Below, piece by piece: positions 41,143 through 50,973 of a stretch of 64,000 bases of DNA (positions are counted from its first letter, which is position 1; every line of letters begins with the position of its first letter). This DNA is from Microbulbifer sp. MI-G. Its GTDB lineage: Bacteria > Pseudomonadota > Gammaproteobacteria > Pseudomonadales > Cellvibrionaceae. The stretch is from assembly GCF_030440425.1 (NCBI RefSeq), contig NZ_CP098023.1, positions 1,043,501 through 1,107,500 of the forward strand. The letters are read 5' to 3'. The notes under the pieces are model-generated. The model searched no databases and had not been told where the DNA came from. It saw nothing but the letters and a program-made list of their open reading frames with translations. Made by a program: the position numbers and the translations under genes.

Positions 41143-42729
41143 TTACTGGTCGGTGACTTCGCCAGTGGCAGGTGCCTGGGCTTTGGCACTTCCTCTTCGG
41201 CGCAGGATGACCGCCAGAGCCAGCATGGGCAGAGCCAGAGCAAATACGATGGGGATACCGGCAAGCATAAATGGGGTGACTCCCCGCATTGCGCGGATAT
41301 CGCCTGTCATGTTGACTTGTTCAAACTGGGGCAGTTGTTTCACGATATGTCCCTGGGGGTCCACGATGGCAGTCATTCCGGTATTGGTACTGCGGACCAG
41401 ATAGCGGCCGGTTTCCAGCGCGCGCATTTGCGCCATTTGCAAGTGCTGCAAAGGGCCGATGGACTCCCCGAACCAAGCGTCATTGCTGATCGTGAGGAGC
41501 ACCTGGGCCGGCAGTGCACTGTTTGACACCAGGCGCGGATAGACAACCTCGTAACAGATGAGCGGTGCCCAGCTGACACCCGCTGCCTTCAGCGGGCGCT
41601 GCTCGTCGGGCCCTGAGCGGATAAAGGAGGTGGGCAGGTCGAAAAACTCGATGGTACCTCGGATCAACTGCTCCAGGGGTACGTACTCGCCGAAGGGAAC
41701 CAGGTGGCGCTTGTGGTAGACACTGGGATTCTGGCCGAACACGGCGGCTGAATTATGTACAATCCGGCCATTGTTGTTGGGATCACGTATATCGTAGAGG
41801 ATGCCGCTGATCAGGTCGATTCGGGTTTTTTCCGCATTGCGCTGCAGCGCCTGCATCAGGTTGGGGGCCTGCCTGTACAGCATTGGCAGTGCAGCCTCCG
41901 GCCAGATGATCACATCCACATCCCGGCTGCTCAGTTCGCGGGTACCGTCCTGGTAGCGGCTTATGGTCTCTCCGCGAAATTCCGGCAGCCACTTTTTCTC
42001 CTGGGGAATATTGGCCTGTACCAACCCCACCGTGATGATCCCGCCCTCCGCGTGGGTCCACGCCACGTGAGAAAGCAGGGCGCCTGCGGGCCAGGGGAGT
42101 AATGCCGAGACAATCAGGGCGATATGGCTGCGCTGATTCAGTGGCACCAGGCGGCCGCTGAACGCCAGGGCGAGCACGGCGGCGCCAAACGCCAGCAACA
42201 GGCCGACACCGTAGACGCTCAGTACCGGAGCCCAGCCGGACAGCCAGGTATCCAAATGGGCATAGCCGGCAAATAACCAGGGGAAGCCGGTCAATATCCA
42301 GCTGCGAAACCATTCGCTGATAAACCAGAGGGCGGCGAAGGCCAGGGCAAAGCTGAACCGGTTATCGGTAAAACGGCCGATAACATAAAATGGGGCTGCC
42401 AGCAGCATCGCCATTATGGCGACAAAACCCCCGGTAAGCGCGATCCCAAGGGGAACAGAGGCGTTGCCGAAGTTAGTGATCGAGATGTAGACCCAGGAGC
42501 CGCCACTGGCGAAAAGTCCCAGGCCGTAGCAGAATGCCAGCCACAGGGCGCTGCGTCCGCGCAGGGTTTGTCCCCCCGAAGCCTGCAGGTAGAGCCAGGC
42601 CAGCAGGGCTAGGGACAGCAGGCCACACACCCAGTAGTTGAACGGGGCAAAGGAGAGTGTCATCAACCCGCCGGCGCCAGCGCTGGCGAGAGAAAAAGTA
42701 ATCTGCGCATAGACTCGCGTGTTCGGCAC
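41143..42729 (-). CDS. lnt: Apolipoprotein N-acyltransferase
   Basis: Adds the third acyl chain to lipoproteins in the inner membrane, last step of maturation before Lol sorting. 528 aa: about seven N-terminal membrane segments then a periplasmic nitrilase-type domain (about 230-490). The catalytic triad is visible as E278 (IIWPEAALP), K340 (YHKRHLVPFGEY) and C392 (ICYEVVYP). It follows corC as in E. coli (ybeX-lnt). Several lipoprotein genes in this window (nlpD, lptE, ynbE, csgG) would depend on it. Confidence 0.97.
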   Translation of the reverse strand: MPNTRVYAQITFSLASAGAGGLMTLSFAPFNYWVCGLLSLALLAWLYLQASGGQTLRGRSALWLAFCYGLGLFASGGSWVYISITNFGNASVPLGIALTGGFVAIMAMLLAAPFYVIGRFTDNRFSFALAFAALWFISEWFRSWILTGFPWLFAGYAHLDTWLSGWAPVLSVYGVGLLLAFGAAVLALAFSGRLVPLNQRSHIALIVSALLPWPAGALLSHVAWTHAEGGIITVGLVQANIPQEKKWLPEFRGETISRYQDGTRELSSRDVDVIIWPEAALPMLYRQAPNLMQALQRNAEKTRIDLISGILYDIRDPNNNGRIVHNSAAVFGQNPSVYHKRHLVPFGEYVPLEQLIRGTIEFFDLPTSFIRSGPDEQRPLKAAGVSWAPLICYEVVYPRLVSNSALPAQVLLTISNDAWFGESIGPLQHLQMAQMRALETGRYLVRSTNTGMTAIVDPQGHIVKQLPQFEQVNMTGDIRAMRGVTPFMLAGIPIVFALALPMLALAVILRRRGSAKAQAPATGEVTDQ

Positions 42730-42831
42730 CCGGCCCTGTGGGCCGCTGTAGCCAGTGATTCAAGCTCCTGGGTCATCGGCTGGCGCGCTGCAAATCTGCG
42801 TGCCGGCTGCGGGTGTTAGGGGTGCCCTGTG

Positions 42832-43728
42832 TCAACTGTCCTCTTCCGGCGGTTTGTGAATATGGGCCACGCGCAACAGGTGAATCTGTCGGTTGTCGGC
42901 ATAGAGTACGCGGAACATAAAGTCTCCGAGGCGGGTCACCTCATCGCGCCCGGGCAGGTGACCAAAAGACTGCATGATTAGACCACCAATCGTGTCAAAT
43001 TCTTCATCGCTGAACGCACATTCAAAAAACCCGTTGAATTCCTCGATAGGGGTAAGTGCTTTGACGATGTAGTCATTATCGCCCACCCGGCGGATAAAGC
43101 TATCCGCTTCCTCCTCGTCGGTTTCGTCTTCAATTTCCCCGACAATCTCTTCGAGAATATCTTCAATGGTTACGACCCCGGAGACGCCGCCATACTCATC
43201 GATAACAATGGCCATATGGTAGCGGTTTTCGCGAAATTCCTTCAGCAGGATATTCAGGCGCTTGCTTTCGGGAATGATATTGGCGGGGCGAATGATATCC
43301 TCGAGCTGAAATTCGCCAACGCCCCTGAGGAGCAGAGGGAGCAGGTCCTTGGCGAGCAGTATTCCGCGGATATCGTCGATACTTTCACCGACCACTGGGA
43401 AGCGGGAGTGGCCGGATTCGATAATTTTGGGCAGAAAGGTTTCGGGCTTGTCCCTGAGGCCCACCACAACCATCTGGGAGCGGGGAATCATAATCTCCCG
43501 CACCTGCTGGGTGGAGACATCCAGAGCGCCTTCAATGATGGACAGCGCCTCTGCGTCCACCAATTGGTTTTCAGCCGCCTCCTTGATGATGTCCAGTAAC
43601 TCATCGCGGGATTTGGGTTCGGCGGAGAAAGCGCTGAACAGTTTTTCCAGCCAGTTTTTTTCACTGGATCGGGACTTGTTGGATAAGTGACTACTTGGGG
43701 GTTCGTCTGTGGTCATGGAAGTGGCCAT
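42832..43728 (-). CDS. corC: CorC/YbeX family CBS-domain protein
   Basis: Cytosolic 298-aa protein with a CBS pair (about 75-195: IMIPRSQM, VIDEYGGVSGVVTIEDILEEIVG) and a C-terminal transporter-associated CorC_HlyC domain (about 210-290, GDFMFRVLYADNRQIHLLRV). Linked in E. coli to Mg/Co efflux and ribosome-related phenotypes (ybeX). The ATG is at 43728; ATG 43716 is also possible. It lies between ybeY and lnt in the conserved ybeZYX-lnt block. Confidence 0.94.
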   Translation of the reverse strand: MATSMTTDEPPSSHLSNKSRSSEKNWLEKLFSAFSAEPKSRDELLDIIKEAAENQLVDAEALSIIEGALDVSTQQVREIMIPRSQMVVVGLRDKPETFLPKIIESGHSRFPVVGESIDDIRGILLAKDLLPLLLRGVGEFQLEDIIRPANIIPESKRLNILLKEFRENRYHMAIVIDEYGGVSGVVTIEDILEEIVGEIEDETDEEEADSFIRRVGDNDYIVKALTPIEEFNGFFECAFSDEEFDTIGGLIMQSFGHLPGRDEVTRLGDFMFRVLYADNRQIHLLRVAHIHKPPEEDS

Positions 43729-43797
43729 GCTCCGGATATCTCTCGTCTCGGGGTAATTAGTGGCATTGCTTGGGCAGTTTGGCTGCGCAGTGAGCTG

Positions 43798-44268
43798 TCA
43801 TTTCGCCTTCCCGACAGGGGTGTAGGGAGCGGAAAAGCCGAGGCTGGCCAGCAGGTCTGTCTCCAGCTTTTCCATCACCGCTGCATCGGCATCCTCGACG
43901 TGGTCATAGCCCAGCAGGTGCAGTGTGCCATGGACCGTCATATGTGCCCAGTGCGCCGACAGTGATTTGTACTGTTGCTCCGCCTCCAACTGTACTACCG
44001 GAGCACAGATCACAAGATCCCCCAGTAGGGGAAGATTGAGCTCCGCAGGTAAATCTGCCTGAAAGGACAAAACATTGGTAGGCACATCCCTGCCGCGGTA
44101 CCGGTTGTTGAGCTGCTGGCTTTCCTCCCTGTCGACAATGCGCACGGAGAGTTCGGCTACTTCCCGATGCCCGGTCAGTGCTTTGGCAACCCAGGAGTGA
44201 ATGGCCTGGTTGGAGGGCAGGTGCATGCAACGGCTGGCCCGCTGTACATCGAGTGTCAAATCAATCAT
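43798..44268 (-). CDS. ybeY: Endoribonuclease YbeY
   Basis: Zinc-dependent ribonuclease involved in 16S rRNA 3'-end maturation and ribosome quality control. 156 aa from ATG 44268; an alternative TTG at 44289 would overlap ybeZ. The H3xH5xH zinc motif HGTLHLLGYDH is present and the SRG-like RGRDVPTNVLSFQ precedes it. Part of miaB-ybeZ-ybeY-corC-lnt. Confidence 0.95.
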   Translation of the reverse strand: MIDLTLDVQRASRCMHLPSNQAIHSWVAKALTGHREVAELSVRIVDREESQQLNNRYRGRDVPTNVLSFQADLPAELNLPLLGDLVICAPVVQLEAEQQYKSLSAHWAHMTVHGTLHLLGYDHVEDADAAVMEKLETDLLASLGFSAPYTPVGKAK

Positions 44269-44285
44269 TACTCGGCAGCTGGGTG

Positions 44286-45302
44286 TCAAGCGGCATTTTC
44301 GCTGGCCTTGCCGGCGGTTATTTCGCGTTCAGCCTCGTGAATATCGTAGGCCTCTACAATGCGTTGGACAAGGGGGTGGCGAACAACATCCTTGGCGCCA
44401 AAGTAGGTCAAGCTGATGCCCTTGACCTTGCCCAGGACTTCCACCGCATGGCGCAGGCCTGAAACCTGCCCGCGGGGCAGATCCACCTGGCTGGGATCGC
44501 CGGTAATGACCGCGGTGGAACCGAAGCCAATACGCGTCAGGAACATCTTCATCTGCTCGCGGGTGGTGTTCTGGCTCTCGTCGAGTATCACGAAGGCATT
44601 GTTCAAGGTGCGCCCGCGCATATAGGCGAGCGGTGCCACTTCTATGACATTGCGCTCGATCAGCTTGCCGACGGTCTCAAAGCCGAGCATCTCGTAGAGG
44701 GCGTCGTAGAGCGGGCGCAGGTAGGGGTCCACTTTCTGGCTCAGGTCGCCGGGCAAAAAGCCCAGTTTTTCACCGGCCTCAACAGCCGGGCGTACCAGTA
44801 AAATACGCTCGACCCGGTCCTTGAGAAGGGCCTCCACCGCACAGGCCACCGCCAGGTAGGTCTTGCCGGTCCCCGCCGGGCCAATGCCGAAGTTGATATC
44901 GCTGGACTGTACCGCACACACATATTTGCGCTGGTTCATACCGCGCGGTCGTACCGAGCATTTTTTGGTACGGATTAAAACCACCTGGTCGTCTTCCCCG
45001 GACGCGCCATTGCTGAGCAATTCCTCCACGCCCGATTGTTGCAGGGCCAGGTGAATCTCGTCTGGGGTCAGGTGGTTCCGGGAGCCGGTCTCCCGGTATA
45101 GGGCGTTGATTAACTCGCCGGCAGCGCGGGCAGACTGGGGCTCGCCATAAAAGGCAAACAGGTTGCCGCGATTGCGGATCTCAATGTCCAGTCGCTGTTC
45201 TATTTGGCGGAGATGTTGGTCAAATTGACCGCAGAGGTTGGCGAGTCGGCGGGCGTCATTGGGCTCGAGGGTGATACTGTGAGCGAGAGTATGTGTTTCC
45301 AA
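44286..45302 (-). CDS. ybeZ: PhoH-like ATPase YbeZ
   Basis: ATPase of 338 aa, partner of YbeY. An N-terminal KH-like part (about 1-110) precedes a PhoH domain with Walker A GPAGTGKT (141-148) and a Walker B-like FVILDESQNTT; GDPSQVDLPRG is also typical. Its 3' end lies 17 bases before the ATG of ybeY. In E. coli this operon is heat-inducible. Confidence 0.96.
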   Translation of the reverse strand: METHTLAHSITLEPNDARRLANLCGQFDQHLRQIEQRLDIEIRNRGNLFAFYGEPQSARAAGELINALYRETGSRNHLTPDEIHLALQQSGVEELLSNGASGEDDQVVLIRTKKCSVRPRGMNQRKYVCAVQSSDINFGIGPAGTGKTYLAVACAVEALLKDRVERILLVRPAVEAGEKLGFLPGDLSQKVDPYLRPLYDALYEMLGFETVGKLIERNVIEVAPLAYMRGRTLNNAFVILDESQNTTREQMKMFLTRIGFGSTAVITGDPSQVDLPRGQVSGLRHAVEVLGKVKGISLTYFGAKDVVRHPLVQRIVEAYDIHEAEREITAGKASENAA

Positions 45303-45358
45303 ACTGTTTCCGGCACCTTAAAGTAAGGGGTTCACTGCTAGGGTATACCTATTTTCCC

Positions 45359-45407
45359 AGTATGGGAAAGACCTGGGTGTTACAAATAGGTTATATCTAA
45401 TAGATAT
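45359..45407 (-). promoter_or_regulatory. Region upstream of ybeZ: palindrome and weak heat-shock-like promoter
   Basis: ATATCTA-A-TAGATAT at 45393-45407 is a 15-bp palindrome in the miaB-ybeZ gap. On the minus strand CCCATACT (45366-45359) resembles the sigma-32 -10 element CCCCATNT, and TTGTAA lies about 13 bases upstream as a poor -35. Regulation of ybeZ by heat in E. coli makes this worth noting; the match is weak. Confidence 0.3.
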
Positions 45408-45509
45408 TTTAATTACTTATTGAAATATCACTCTTAACCCTTGCCGTTCTGGGCGTCAGGGTTGATTTTCCGGTAGCGTCCTGTCCGGGCACAGGTTGTC
45501 CCTGGCTTC

Positions 45510-46877
45510 TCAGAACAGACTCTTCTCCAGTTCTGATGCGAGTAATGTGCCGCGCAGGGAGTTGGGCAGGGCCTCTACAATCTGTATATCGGCAAATTTT
45601 CCGATCAGGGCCAGGTTGCCGGCACGGAAGTTGACCACCCGGTTATTTTCAGTGCGACCCTGTAATTGCCCCGGGTCTTTTTTGGATACCCCGGTAACAA
45701 GGACCCGCTCAGTGTTGCCAACCATGCGCCGCGCAATGGCGGAGGCATGCTGGCTAATGCGGTTTTGCAGTAGCTGCAGACGCTGTTTTTTGGTCTCTTG
45801 CGGGGTGTTATCGGGCAGGTCGGCTGCCGGTGTACCCGGGCGCGGTGAGTAGATAAAACTGAACGAGATATCAAACCCCACATCCTCGATCAGATTCATT
45901 GTGGCTTCAAAATCCCTGTCGGTCTCGCCGGGAAAGCCCACAATAAAGTCCGAGGAAAGGCAGATATCCGGGCGGATCCCCTTCAGGCGGCGAATCTTGG
46001 ATTTGTACTCCAGTGCGGTATGGCCGCGTTTCATTGCCATGAGGATGCGATCAGAGCCACTCTGCACCGGCAGGTGGAGGTGGCTGACCAGTTCCGGTAC
46101 CCGCCCATACACATCGATCAGCGCATCGGAAAACTCCACGGGATGGGACGTAGTGTAGCGAATGCGGTCAATACCCTCGATGGCTGCAACATAGGTAATC
46201 AGCTCGGCAAAGTCCACTGCGTGGCCATCCTCACCGACACTGTGGTAGGCGTTCACATTCTGGCCCAGGAGGTTCACTTCGCGCACACCCTGACTGGCCA
46301 GGTGCACCACCTCCTCCAGTACATCGGCAACCGGGCGGCTCACTTCCTCGCCGCGGGTATAGGGCACCACACAGAAGGTACAGTACTTGGAACAACCCTC
46401 CATGACTGACACAAAGGCAGTGACGCCATCGGCCTCGGGTTGGGGCAGGCGGTCGAACTTCTCAATTTCCGGGAAGCTCACATCTACCACCACAGCGCCA
46501 TTTTTTTGCGCCCGGGTTTCCATCATTTCCGGCAGTCGGTGCAGGGTTTGAGGGCCAAAAATCAGGTCCACGTAGGGTGCGCGTCTGGCGATCGCTTCAC
46601 CCTCCTGGCTGGCAACACAGCCGCCGACACCGATGACCAGGCCGGGATTTTTTTCCTTGAGGTGCTTCCAGCGGCCCAGTTGATGGAACAGTTTTTCCTG
46701 CGCCTTCTCGCGGATAGAACAGGTGTTGACCAACAGTACATCTGCTTCAGCGGGATTGTCGGTGGGAATCATGGCGTGAGATTCCCCAAGCAGGTCGCGC
46801 ATCCGGGCGGAATCGTACTCGTTCATTTGGCAACCATGGGTCTTGATGTAGAGTTTCTTCACCGGGGTATCGGACAT
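45510..46877 (-). CDS. miaB: tRNA-2-methylthio-N6-dimethylallyladenosine synthase
   Basis: Radical-SAM enzyme that methylthiolates A37 of tRNAs. 455 aa. The radical-SAM cluster is bound by C162, C166 and C169 (GCSKYCTFC); the second cluster by C16, C53 and C87 in the UPF0004 domain. A C-terminal TRAM domain (about 385-450, [22 protein letters not shown]) completes it. It heads miaB-ybeZ-ybeY-corC-lnt, with about 200 bases before ybeZ. Confidence 0.97.
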   Translation of the reverse strand: MSDTPVKKLYIKTHGCQMNEYDSARMRDLLGESHAMIPTDNPAEADVLLVNTCSIREKAQEKLFHQLGRWKHLKEKNPGLVIGVGGCVASQEGEAIARRAPYVDLIFGPQTLHRLPEMMETRAQKNGAVVVDVSFPEIEKFDRLPQPEADGVTAFVSVMEGCSKYCTFCVVPYTRGEEVSRPVADVLEEVVHLASQGVREVNLLGQNVNAYHSVGEDGHAVDFAELITYVAAIEGIDRIRYTTSHPVEFSDALIDVYGRVPELVSHLHLPVQSGSDRILMAMKRGHTALEYKSKIRRLKGIRPDICLSSDFIVGFPGETDRDFEATMNLIEDVGFDISFSFIYSPRPGTPAADLPDNTPQETKKQRLQLLQNRISQHASAIARRMVGNTERVLVTGVSKKDPGQLQGRTENNRVVNFRAGNLALIGKFADIQIVEALPNSLRGTLLASELEKSLF

Positions 46878-46975
46878 ATTCTGCCTGATTGAAATCTGGT
46901 CAATTGAATGGGGGGCGCATTATAGCCATACGGTCCGGCACTGCCTAGACGGCTATATTAGCGGTTGTAAACCTG

Positions 46976-46984
46976 TGCTATTCT
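46976..46984 (+). promoter_or_regulatory. Extended -10 for the DUF1820 gene
   Basis: TGC followed by TATTCT (46979-46984) fits an extended -10 promoter. Transcription would start near 46991, about 55 bases before the DUF1820 ATG. There is no good -35, which extended -10 promoters can lack. Confidence 0.45.
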
Positions 46985-47046
46985 TGCGCGCTTTGTCCGC
47001 TGCTGACTAATTTGAGTTTCGGGGTAATTCCCATCCAGAGAGACCT

Positions 47047-47382
47047 ATGGCCAACCCGATTTATAAAGTGATTTTTCACAACCAGAACCAGGTGTATGAA
47101 CTCTACGCTCGGGCCATTTACCAGAGTGATATGTACGGCTTTATCGAAGTCGAAGAGTTTGTATTTGGAGAAAAGGCGCAGCTGGTGGTGGACCCCAGCG
47201 AAGAAAAGCTGAAAACCGAGTTCGCTTCGGTTGCGCGCTCCTATATCCCGATGCACAGCATTGTGCGTATCGACGAAGTGGAAAAGGAGGGCACTGGCAA
47301 AATCGTAGAGGCCAAGGGGGGGGACAAAGTGGCAAAGTTTCCCTTTGCGCCGCCCATCAGTCGCCCTCAGGATACCGAATAA
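47047..47382 (+). CDS. DUF1820 family protein
   Basis: A 111-aa protein matching DUF1820 along its length: MANPIYKVIFHNQNQVYELYAR at the start, then GFIEVEEFVFGE and IPMHSIVRIDEVEKEGTGKI. Members are common next to miaB in pseudomonads and relatives. No signal or membrane segment; function unknown. It is divergent from miaB with 169 bases between and AGAGA upstream of the ATG. Confidence 0.85.
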   Translation: MANPIYKVIFHNQNQVYELYARAIYQSDMYGFIEVEEFVFGEKAQLVVDPSEEKLKTEFASVARSYIPMHSIVRIDEVEKEGTGKIVEAKGGDKVAKFPFAPPISRPQDTE

Positions 47383-47845
47383 GGCATCCTTCCTGCCTGA
47401 ACCAATGCTGCCGGGCTTGGGGTCCGGTGGTTTGGCCGCCATCGTCCCCTTTGCGCCTCTGTCTTCTGTTGCCATATAAGCTTCAAGAAAGCTACACTGC
47501 ACTGTCATCAAGCCGCTGCACAGTCATTGTTTAGACGACAAACCGTTTTACCGGTTTCGAATTTGACTGTGTCCCGCACAGATCTGGCCGGTGGCCGGGT
47601 CAGTTGCCGATCAAAGGCGGAAAGCTTGCTATGAGAAATCGCTACCGCGTACTGTGGATATCAGGTGCCCATCCGGGCAGTAGCGATAGCGCGTCCTGTC
47701 GGCCAGTAGATTTTCTGGCGCAAACCTGTGCTGACAGGGATTATCCGGCCAGAGGCAAGTGCGATGGACAGGCACCGTCTCTAGGGCGGAGGACCTGGTG
47801 GCGGACACCGAACATCCCCAACTTCACGGCAGAGGTGGTGGCGGC
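47383..47845 (+). other. Region between DUF1820 gene and OlsF-like gene
   Basis: 463 bases. A hairpin AAACCG-TTTTAC-CGGTTT lies at 47540-47557. From ATG 47631 (GGAAAG just upstream) an ORF of about 72 codons runs to a TGA that overlaps the downstream ATG 47846 as ATGA; it has no family similarity and may be only a translated leader. Confidence 0.4.
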
Positions 47846-49567
47846 ATGATTCGAGTTGAACACCTTCTGCAAAAAAATGCCTGGTACAGCGCAGCGCCAC
47901 AAAAACCAACCCGCAAACTGGTTTCCGCAACCCTGAAGAAAATCTGTTGTGAAGAGCGGATAGTGGAATTTGGGCGGCGATATCCCCATTTGGGTGGGAT
48001 CGATTTTATCCGTCAGCTATTCACTGATCTGGACTTCCGCTACGGCCTGGATCCCTCAGAGCTGGAGCGGGTGCCGGCTGACGGACCGCTGGTGATCGTT
48101 GCCAACCATCCCCTCGGCAGCCTTGATGGCCTCGCCCTGATCGATATGGTATCCCGGGTGCGCAGAGATGTGCGCGCTGTGGCCAGCCGGTTATTGTGGA
48201 GCCTCAAGCCCCTGCGCCCGTTCTTTCTGCCGGTGGATAATTTTCACGGCCGCACTCACCGTGCAGATGTTCAGGGTATTTACGATCATCTCGGGCAAGG
48301 GGGGGCCATTCTATTTTTTCCCGCCGGCGAAGTTTCGCGACTGACCCCCAAGGGTGTGAGGGATGGGCGCTGGAACCCGGGCTTTGCGCGAATTGCAGAG
48401 AAGGCCGGGGCGCCGATTCTGCCTGTTCAGGTACTGGGCAGAAATTCCTGGTGGTTTTACGGCCTGTCGACCCTGAACAAACCCATCTCGACGCTCTGGC
48501 TGGTGCGGGAAATGTTCAAGCAGGCCAGTCGCAGCATAGAAGTCCGCATCGGCCACCCCCTCGAAGCGGAGCACTGTTGCAGCTGGCCCCTGACACCGAG
48601 AGCCAAGGCTGCGCTCTGGCGCAAGCATGTCTACCAGCTGCATCGCTCGCCCCCGCCTCTTGGTCCCGAATTGATCGCCGCTGCGGAGCCCCAGGCCCAA
48701 GTGATGAAAAGGATCGCGCCCTGTGAGGTGCTTGCCCGGCAGGGTGACCTGTCGGTGCATCTCTACCGGCAGCAAGCCGATTGCCCGGTGATGCGTGAAC
48801 TGGCACGAGTGCGTGAGGTGGCGTTTCGGGCGGTGGGTGAGGGCACAGGACAGAGCCGGGACTGGGATGCCTTCGATGCGCACTACGACCACTTGTTGCT
48901 TTGGGATAGCGGGCGCAGGCGGATTGCCGGAGCCTACCGCCTGGCGTCCACCGAGGCCCTGGCGGAGGACGAGATTTACAGCAGTACCCTGTTTAATTAT
49001 GCACACCCGCCGCGCGAAAGCCTGCCGGGCTCGGCGGAACTGGGGCGCAGTTTCCTGCTGCCGGAATACTGGCGTGGTTGCGGCCTCGACTTGCTGTGGA
49101 CTGCCATTGGCCAATGGGTGATGCGCAAGCAGGTGCGTTATCTATTCGGGCCGGTCTCCATGCCGGGAACATTTTCCGTGCGTGCCAAATCCGCCATCGT
49201 GCGCTATTTCTCCCACTATTTTGCCCCGGAGCGGCCCCTGGGGGATGCGCGCCTGCCTTTTCCTTGGGACCGGGAACCGCTACCGGAATTAACCGGGGAT
49301 TCATTGGCGGATTTGCGCCAGCTAAAGCAGGTGCTGCGTGAAGAGGGAGTGATGTTGCCCCCGCTGTTTAAGAAATACGCAGCGTTGACCCAACCGGGTG
49401 GAACCAGTTTTCACGCCTTCAATATCGATCCGGGTTTTTGTGATGCCGTGGATGGCCTGGTGGTCGTTGACCTCAGTCTGGCGGATAAGAAATTTGCCAA
49501 GCGCTACTTGAGCGGAATGGTTTCCGCTACTACACCGGCCCCAGATATTGGCCCGGCCTCCAAGTAG
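47846..49567 (+). CDS. olsF: OlsF-like bifunctional acyltransferase
   Basis: A 573-aa fusion of an N-terminal PlsC-like O-acyltransferase (about 60-270; VANHPLGSLDG at 86-96, GGAILFFPAGEVSR) and a C-terminal GNAT-type N-acyltransferase (about 310-500; REVAFRAVGEGTG, RIAGAYRL, ELGRSFLLPEYW). This order matches OlsF, which makes ornithine lipids by N-acylation then O-acylation; a glycine-lipid role is an alternative. The acyltransferase box here is H88-x5-D94 rather than the usual H-x4-D of PlsC. ATG 47846 has AGAGGTGG about eight bases upstream; a longer frame starts at 47759 without family support. Such lipids are often made when phosphate is short; no Pho box was recognised. Confidence 0.82.
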   Translation: MIRVEHLLQKNAWYSAAPQKPTRKLVSATLKKICCEERIVEFGRRYPHLGGIDFIRQLFTDLDFRYGLDPSELERVPADGPLVIVANHPLGSLDGLALIDMVSRVRRDVRAVASRLLWSLKPLRPFFLPVDNFHGRTHRADVQGIYDHLGQGGAILFFPAGEVSRLTPKGVRDGRWNPGFARIAEKAGAPILPVQVLGRNSWWFYGLSTLNKPISTLWLVREMFKQASRSIEVRIGHPLEAEHCCSWPLTPRAKAALWRKHVYQLHRSPPPLGPELIAAAEPQAQVMKRIAPCEVLARQGDLSVHLYRQQADCPVMRELARVREVAFRAVGEGTGQSRDWDAFDAHYDHLLLWDSGRRRIAGAYRLASTEALAEDEIYSSTLFNYAHPPRESLPGSAELGRSFLLPEYWRGCGLDLLWTAIGQWVMRKQVRYLFGPVSMPGTFSVRAKSAIVRYFSHYFAPERPLGDARLPFPWDREPLPELTGDSLADLRQLKQVLREEGVMLPPLFKKYAALTQPGGTSFHAFNIDPGFCDAVDGLVVVDLSLADKKFAKRYLSGMVSATTPAPDIGPASK

Positions 49568-49576
49568 GGTGCGGGC

Positions 49577-50866
49577 TTAACCGCTCGCATTTCGGCACTG
49601 CGCCAGCCGCTGGCGCACGCTTGCCAGCTGTACGCAGAGCACGAACACCGACATGGCGGTATCCAGTTCTTCCAGTGGTGGAAAGCTCGGGGCTATGCGG
49701 ATATTGCTGTCTTCGGGATCATTGCCATAGGGGAAGGTGGCGCCTGCGGGTGTGAGTTTCACGCCCGCATCTGCCGCCAGCCCCACCACAGCCTTTGCGC
49801 AGCCGGGGCGGGTATTGAAAGAGACGAAATAACCGCCTCGAGGCTTCTCCCATTGGCCCATACCCGAATCGCCCAGGGCATTTTGCAGATGCTCCAGCAC
49901 ACACTCGAATTTTGGCTTGAGAATACTGGCATGCTTGTGCATATGCTCCTCAAGCGTGGTGCATTCGGTGAAAAAGCGCGAATGGCGCAACTGATTCACT
50001 TTGTCCGGGCCTATGGTCATCGCCTGCATCTGGAGCTTCAGTGAATCCAGGTTGGCGCTGCTGGCGCTGACGAAAGCAATGCCCGAGCCCGCATGGGTGA
50101 CCTTGGACGTGGAGGCAAACTGCAGCACGGAGTCCACGGTGTCATTTTCCAGGGTGGCTGCGCGGATACTGGCAAGGTTGATAGATGGTCCCAGGTCATG
50201 CACGGCGTAGGCGTTGTCCCAGAAAATCCGGAAACCGGGATTGGCAATCTGCCCCAATTGGGCCAGGCGCTCCACCGTTTCCCTGTTGTAGGTGATGCCA
50301 GTGGGATTGGCGTATTTGGGTACGCACCAGATGCCGATAATGTCACCGTCCTCGCGGACGTGCTTTTCGACGCACTCCATGTCCGGCCCCCCTTTCCCCA
50401 GAGGGATGGCGAGCATGCCAATACCGAGCTGCTCGCAAATGGTAAAATGGCGATCATAACCGGGCACCGGGCAGAGAAATTTGGGGGATTCCAGTGCCCG
50501 CCAGGGGACATTGCCGGCGAAGCCGAATAGGTATCCGGTCAGTACGGCATGGTACATCAGGGTCAGGGAGCTGTTGCCACCGGCCATGACTTCCTCTGTT
50601 GGCACCTGCAACAGATCCGCGCCAAGGGCCCGGGCGCAGCTAAGGCCGGTCATACCGCCATAATTGCGCGTATCCGTACCGTCGGCAGCACGGTAATCGG
50701 TGGCGAGAATGCCATCGAGTTTGTCGGATAAATGCAGCTGTTCCGCCGAGGGTTTGCCGCGGGTAATATCCAGACTCAGTTCATGCTGGCAGATTCGTTC
50801 GTAGTGAACACTCAGTTCCTTTTCCCATTCGACTAATTGGCTGCTGGTGGCGGATTCAATGTGCAC
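49577..50866 (-). CDS. PLP-dependent aminotransferase, class I subgroup Ic
   Basis: A 429-aa fold-type I aminotransferase most like the atypical aspartate/alanine aminotransferase family (PF12897). Visible features are SLDITRGKPS near the N-terminus, GYDRHFTICE in the large domain, YANPTGITYN, DNAYAVHDL, and the PLP-lysine motif FASTSKVTHAGSG. The substrate is probably aspartate/glutamate-type, which is inference. It converges with the OlsF-like gene, leaving only nine bases between stops. Confidence 0.85.
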   Translation of the reverse strand: MHIESATSSQLVEWEKELSVHYERICQHELSLDITRGKPSAEQLHLSDKLDGILATDYRAADGTDTRNYGGMTGLSCARALGADLLQVPTEEVMAGGNSSLTLMYHAVLTGYLFGFAGNVPWRALESPKFLCPVPGYDRHFTICEQLGIGMLAIPLGKGGPDMECVEKHVREDGDIIGIWCVPKYANPTGITYNRETVERLAQLGQIANPGFRIFWDNAYAVHDLGPSINLASIRAATLENDTVDSVLQFASTSKVTHAGSGIAFVSASSANLDSLKLQMQAMTIGPDKVNQLRHSRFFTECTTLEEHMHKHASILKPKFECVLEHLQNALGDSGMGQWEKPRGGYFVSFNTRPGCAKAVVGLAADAGVKLTPAGATFPYGNDPEDSNIRIAPSFPPLEELDTAMSVFVLCVQLASVRQRLAQCRNASG

Positions 50867-50973
50867 GGGGGTTCCCCTGGCTGATTATTTGAGTGTGCGA
50901 GCTTGGTAATCTGTCGGTGACTGCGTCCGCAGTAGTTGTCCGTGAAGGTGATCCAATCGGTATTGCTGCGGCT

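Noticed and set aside
46978-47511. Minus-strand frame of 177 codons opposite the DUF1820 gene
   Set aside because: DUF1820 residues are clear on the plus strand.
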